From assembly GCF_037975245.1 (NCBI RefSeq), contig NC_092575.1, forward strand, positions 4,269,501 through 4,333,500: a stretch of DNA of 64,000 bases, given 5' to 3'. Made by a program: the position numbers and the translations under genes. The notes beneath the pieces were generated by a model that was not told the origin of the DNA, made no database searches, and was given only the letters and a program-made list of their open reading frames with translations. This DNA is from Apostichopus japonicus. Taxonomy: Eukaryota; Echinodermata; Holothuroidea; Aspidochirotida; Stichopodidae. Positions within the stretch are counted from its first letter, which is position 1. Every line of letters starts with the position of its first letter. Below, one piece after another: positions 59,147 to 64,000 of this stretch.

Positions 59147-62100
59147 CAACTGCTACACACAAATCTCACAATACGGAGACGATATCGCAATCTGTCACAT
59201 CCGCCTAATTAAAACCATCGCCACACAGTCCGAGATTACAACACTACGGGAGGAGAACCAAGAACAAATGCAGGAACCATAAGAAGCACATACACACACA
59301 CACAACAACTATAACAAGTCCAGATGAAAAAGGCTTCAAAATTGGGTCATCGCTCTCGTCACCACTACAAACCACCGACGAAACCCCTCAAGGCAGCACC
59401 ATCAACCATATTCTTCACATCCTGTACGTCGGAGACATCCCGCAATCAGACAACTGCTACACACAAATCTCACAATACGGAGACGATATCGCAATCTGGT
59501 CCAGTCACATCCGCCCTATTCAGAACATCGCCACACAGTCCCAGATTACATCACTTCGGAAGGAGTACAATGAACAAATGTAGGAACCATAAGAGCACAC
59601 ACCCAACAACTATAAAAAGTCCAGAAGAGAACGGCTTAAAATTGGGTCATCTTTCTCGTCACCACTACAAACCACCGACGAAACCCCTCAAGGCAGCACC
59701 GTCAATCATATTCTTCACATCCAGTACTTCGAAAACATCCCGCAACCAGACAACTGCTACACACAAATCTCACAATACGGAGACGATATCGCAATCTGTC
59801 ACATCCGCCTAATTCAAAACATCGCCACACAGTCCGAGATGACAACACTACGGGAGGAGTACCAAGAACAAATGTAGAAACCATAAGAAGCACATACACA
59901 CACACAACAACTATAACAAGTCCAGAAGAAAAAGGCTTCAAAATTGGGTCATCGCTCTCGTCACCACTACAAACCACCGACGAAACGCACAAATCTCACA
60001 ATACGGAGACGATATCGCAATCTGGTCCAGTCACATCCGCCCTATTCAGAACATCGCCACACAGTCCCAGATTACATCACTTCGGAAGGAGTACAATGAA
60101 CAAATGTAGGAACCATAAGAAGCACACACCCAACAACTATAAAAAGTCCAGAAGAGAACGGCTTAAAATTGGGTCATCTTTCTCGTCACCACTACAAACC
60201 ACCGACGAAACCCCTCAAGGCAGCACCGTCAATCATATTCTTCACATCCAGTACTTCGGAAACATCCCGCAACCAGACAACTGCTACACACAAATCTCAC
60301 AATACGGAGACGATATCGCAATCTGGTCCAGTCACATCCTCCCAATTCAGAACATCGCCACAGTGTACCAGTTACAAAACTACGGGAGGAGCACCAGGAA
60401 CATATGTAGGAACTACAAGAAGCACAACCAATCAACAACTATAAAAAGTTCACAAGAAAAAGGCTTCTAATTTGGGTCATCGCTCTCGTCACCACTTCAA
60501 ACCACCGACGAAAACACTCAAACGACACTCACCGACGACACTCAAACGACAATCACCGACGAAAGCACTCAAACATCAATCATATTCTTCACATCCTGTA
60601 CTTCGGAGACATCCCGCAACCAGACAACTATTACACACAAATATCACAATACGGAGACGATATCGAATCTGGTCCAGTCACATCCGCCTTATTCAAAACA
60701 TCACCACGCAGTCCCAGATTACAAAACTACGGGAGGAGCACCAGGAGCAACTGTAGAAACCACAAGAAGCACACACCCGACAACTATAAAAAGTCCGAAA
60801 GAAAACGGCATCACAAGTCGGTCATCACTCTCTTAACCACTACAAACCACCACCAAAAGCCCTTAAGGCTGCACCACCATCCTATCATATTCATCAATCC
60901 TATATACGAGCACTAGGAACAAATGTAGGAACCATGAGAAGCACACGCTCAACAACTATAAAAAGTCTGAAAGAAAACGGCTGCAAAATTGGGTTATCTC
61001 TCTCTCTTCTTCACTAGAAACCATCGACGAAACCCCTCAAGGCAGAACCATTAATCCTATTCTTCACATCCTGTACTTCGGAGACATCCCGCAATCAGAC
61101 AACTGCTACACACAAATCTCACAATACGGAGACGATATCGCAATCTGGTCCAGTCACATCCGCCCTATTCAGAACATCGCCACACAGTCCCAGATTACAT
61201 CACTTCGGAAGGAGTACAATGAACAAATGTAGGAACCATAAGAAGCACACACCCAACAACTATAAAAAGTCCAGACGAGAACGGCTTAAAAATTGGGTCA
61301 TCTTTCTCGTCACCACTACAAACCACCGACGAAACCCCTCAAGGCAGCACCATCAATCATATTCTTCACATCCTGTACTTCGGAAGCATCCCGCAACCAG
61401 ACAACTGCTACACACAAACCTCACAATACGGTGACGATATCGCAATCTGTCACATCCGCCTAATTAAAAACATCGCCACACAGTCCGAGATTACAACACT
61501 ACGGGAGGAGTACCAAGAACAAATGCAGGAACCATAAGAAGCACATACACACACAACAACAACTATAACAAGTCCAGAAGAAAAAGGCTTCAAAATTGGG
61601 TCATCACTACAAACCACCACCAAAACCCTAAAGGTTGCACCATCAATCCTACTCTTCACATCATGTACTTCAGAGACATCCGCAACGAGACATCTGTTAC
61701 ACACAAATCTCACAATACGGAGACGATATCGCAATCTGGTCCAGTCACATCCTCCCAATTCAGAACATCGCCACAGTGTACCAGTTACAAAACTACGGGA
61801 GGAGCACCATGAACATATGTAGGAACTACAAGAAGCACAACCAATCAACAACTATAAAAAGTCCACAAGAAAAAGGCTTCAAATTTGGGTCATCGCTCTC
61901 GTCACCACTTCAAACCACCGACGAAAACACTCAAACGACACTCACCGACGACACTCAAACGACACTCAAACGACAATCACCGACGAAAGCACTCAAACAT
62001 CAATCATATTCTTCACATCCTGTACTTCGGAGACATCCCGCAACCAGACAACTACTACACACAAATATCACAATACGGAGACGATATCGAATCTGGCCAA

Positions 62101-63000
62101 GTCACATCCGCCTTATTCAAAACATCACCACGCAGTCCCAGATTACAAAACTACGGGAGGAGCACCAGGAGCAAATGTAGGAACCACAAGAAGCACACAC
62201 CCAACAACTATAAAAAGTCCGAAAGAAAACAGCATCACAAGTTGGTCATCACTCTCTTAACCACTACAAACCACCACCAAAAACCCTTAAGGCTGCACCA
62301 TCAATCCTATTATATTCATCAATCCTATATACGAGCACTAGGAACAAATGTAGGAACCATGAGAAGCACACACCCAAGAACTATAAAAAAGTCCGAAAGA
62401 AAACGGCTTCAAAATTGGGTCATCACTATCTTCACCACTACAAACCATCACCAAATACCCTTAAGGCTGCACCATCAATCCTATTATATTGACCAATCAA
62501 ATTTAGGAGCACCAGGAACAAATGTAGGAACTACAAGAAGCACACGCCCAACAACTATAAAAAGTCTGAAAGAAAACGGCTGCAAAATTGGGTTATCTCT
62601 CTCTCTTCACCACTACAAACCACCGACGAAACCCCTCAAGGCAGCACCATTAATCATATCCTTCACATCCTTTACTTCGGAGACATCCCGCAACCAGACA
62701 ACTACTACACACAAATCTCTCGGAGACGATATCGCAATCTGGTCCAGTCACATCCGCCTAATTCAAAACATCGCCACACAGTCCCAGAATACAAAACTAC
62801 GGGAGGAGCTGCAGGAACAAATGTAGGAACAACAAGAAGCACAAACCCAACAACTATATAAATTCCAGAAGAAAACGGCTTCAGAATTGGGTCATCTCTC
62901 CCTTCACCACTATAAACCAATGACAAAACCCCTCAAGGCAGCACCATCAATCATATTCTTCACATCCTGTACTTCGGAGACATCCCGCAACCAGACAACT
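59147..63000 (+). repeat. Chimeric LINE-derived tandem array, part 3
   Basis: It continues from the right TSD (59,147-59,152) with about a dozen units, points near 59,215, 59,520, 59,820, 60,050, 60,345, 60,695, 61,165, 61,475, 61,765, 62,120 and 62,765. Several units are shortened (59,980; 60,850-60,960; 62,270-62,520). Two carry an inserted ACTCAAACGACA(A/C)TCACCGACGA mini-repeat (60,515-60,565 and 61,925-61,990), so a larger block of units was copied once. The Y-G-D-D codons (TACGGAGACGAT) are kept in most units. Confidence 0.88.
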
Positions 63001-63100
63001 GTTCTAAATTGGGCGGATGTGACTGGACCAGATTGAGATATCGTCTCCTTATTGTGAGATTTGTGTGTAGTAGTTGTCTGGTTGCGGGATGTCTCCGAAG
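63001..63100 (-). repeat. Inverted partial array unit (palindromic end)
   Basis: The RT segment of the unit turns back on itself: 62,972-63,000 (29 bp) is the exact reverse complement of 63,072-63,100, and the stretch between also reads as an inverted unit (GCGGATGTGACTGGACCAGA). The array thus ends in a head-to-head hairpin. Confidence 0.8.
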
Positions 63101-63194
63101 ATCTCAAAGCAAACAATTAACACTAAGATGTCGGTCAACCAACCAAGAAGGTAACCAGCTCATCAAAGCAGACAAACCAAGCCTCCTAAACAAT

Positions 63195-63197
<3 letters not shown>
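63101..63197 (+). pseudogene. Jockey-like LINE endonuclease scrap
   Basis: ACTAAGATGTCGGTCAACCA and the bases around it match the endonuclease copy at 49,453, reading [18 protein letters not shown]. It links the right end of the array to the same LINE as the left end, and breaks off at the TA tract. Confidence 0.65.
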
Positions 63198-63269
<72 letters not shown>

Positions 63270-63447
63270 GTATATATATATATGTATTTATATGTTTATG
63301 TATATGTATGTATGAATATATATGTATATATATATGTATATATATATATTAGTATTTATATTTTTATGTATATGTATGTATATATATATATATATTATAT
63401 ATATACAAATATATAAATGTAATTTAAATAAATATATATAAATATAA
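63198..63447. repeat. (TA)n then (TATG/TATA)n microsatellite
   Basis: About 65 bp of pure TA pass into degenerate TATG/TGTA repeats up to about 63,447. The long Tyr/Ile open frame here is a by-product. Confidence 0.95.
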
Positions 63448-63449
63448 AT

Positions 63450-63748
63450 CTGGGACGGCAAAACGTTTCTGATGTTTACCGAATGGTGCCGTGGTCTTTA
63501 GGTTTAGTTCCCAGAAATTTTCTTTTCCTTTCCTAGATATATCTGTCCAATAATCGTTTTGGTCGATCGCAATAACACGCACATTCTCGATTGAATGATT
63601 TTGGAGATTGAAGTGATTTGCAACAGGTTGGGTTTTTTTTTTTTGATCGCCGATCTATGTTGTGTCTCTCTCATTCTTAGAGTGTTTTTTTACTCTCTAA
63701 CGTATTGTAAGTTGCAAATATTGCAGTAGATGAGGTTTGCCGTCCCAG
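63450..63748 (-). pseudogene. Penelope-like element, GIY-YIG endonuclease fragment
   Basis: On the minus strand: NLIYCNICNLQYVRE, a stop, KNTLRMRETQHRSAI, then after an A12 tract in a shifted frame PVANHFNLQNHSIENVRV, DYWTDISRKGKENFWELNLK and TTAPFG. The CxxC, the Y-V near the start, R..R...HR, H..H, E..W and L.T..P.G pattern is the C-terminal GIY-YIG endonuclease of Penelope-type retroelements. One stop and one frameshift inactivate it and the RT is absent. The segment is bracketed by an exact 13-bp inverted repeat, CTGGGACGGCAAA (63,450-63,462) and its complement (63,736-63,748). Confidence 0.7.
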
Positions 63749-64000
63749 ATAAACCAAAACAATTCCTTTGCAATTACGACGGAATCGGATTAAAATAACC
63801 CGACACAGATTAAAATAATCCGGTTTTCTAAAATTTCTGCTAAATCCAGCAGAAATCAGTAAGTCGCTTTGACTTCACAACCATGCCGACACTTTTCTCT
63901 ATAAAATAGTTTCAATTCCTGCTACTCCTTGTCGCTTTCGGTGATCATGCACTGAAGAAGAGCTAGTTTTGCTCGAAAGCTCTGCAAAACCAAACATTGG
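63749..64000 (+). other. Possible Penelope-associated non-coding end
   Basis: No frame. CTGAAGA (63,952-63,958), a small GAGC/GCTC stem and GAAA (63,975-63,978) lie together near the window edge. Penelope-type terminal repeats and hammerhead ribozymes carry similar arrangements, but the rest of any such structure is beyond position 64,000. Confidence 0.3.

Noticed and set aside
51776-62826. Long frames reading [15 protein letters not shown] repeats as novel Pro/Ser/Thr-rich proteins
   Set aside because: They are out-of-frame readings of the LINE RT segment; the meaningful frame gives TPQGST and YGDD.

Overview
The window is metazoan nuclear DNA. It holds spliced genes with GT-AG introns, polyadenylation signals, long microsatellites and a dense load of nested transposable elements, with no bacterial gene organisation. 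The element set (hAT MITEs, a fold-back element with satellite arms, Tx1-, CR1/L2- and Jockey-like LINEs, a Ty3/gypsy remnant, a Penelope-type GIY-YIG fragment) and a multi-Ig receptor gene fit a marine invertebrate, probably a deuterostome such as an echinoderm. That placement is inference; no species marker was seen.

Layout. 1-14.4 kb: gene-poor DNA with a degenerate minisatellite, two long hairpins, a 30-bp perfect palindrome, an hAT MITE with a perfect 8-bp target-site duplication (TSD), other G/C-tract repeats and a diverged local triplication (5.2-13.1 kb). 14,467-30,974: one 16.5-kb structure with matching inverted ends built from 13-bp iterons. Its left arm is about 55 head-to-tail copies of a ~225-bp satellite, its right arm about five inverted copies, and its interior carries a C48/Ulp1-type cysteine protease reading frame. 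I interpret it as a fold-back-like giant DNA transposon. 31-37.8 kb: two more hAT MITEs with TSDs, a CR1/L2-like LINE tail, an uncharacterised 221-aa gene (34,291-34,956) and a short diverged tandem repeat. 37,843-42,346: a seven-exon gene I could assemble completely (527 aa) for a type I membrane protein with a signal peptide and four Ig-like domains. 42.8-47.6 kb: (TA)n tracts, tRNA-like fragments, a gypsy RT remnant and an inverted LINE RT remnant.

47.6-63.2 kb: a rearranged Jockey-like LINE (zinc knuckles, RT fragment, coiled coil, endonuclease, RT again) runs into a tandem array of ~300-bp units. Each unit fuses the LINE's RT palm segment (with the Y-G-D-D site) to its coiled-coil segment; there are about 20 copies. 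The array is interrupted by a 4.3-kb Tx1-like LINE (11-bp TSD, RT core deleted) and a 921-bp long-TIR element (6-bp TSD), and ends in an inverted partial unit plus a scrap of the LINE endonuclease. 63.2-64 kb: (TA)n, then a Penelope-type GIY-YIG fragment.

Only two loci look like host genes: the 34.3-kb reading frame and the four-Ig receptor. The rest is repeats. The two strongest candidates for undescribed biology are the satellite-armed fold-back element with its protease frame, and the chimeric LINE-derived tandem array.
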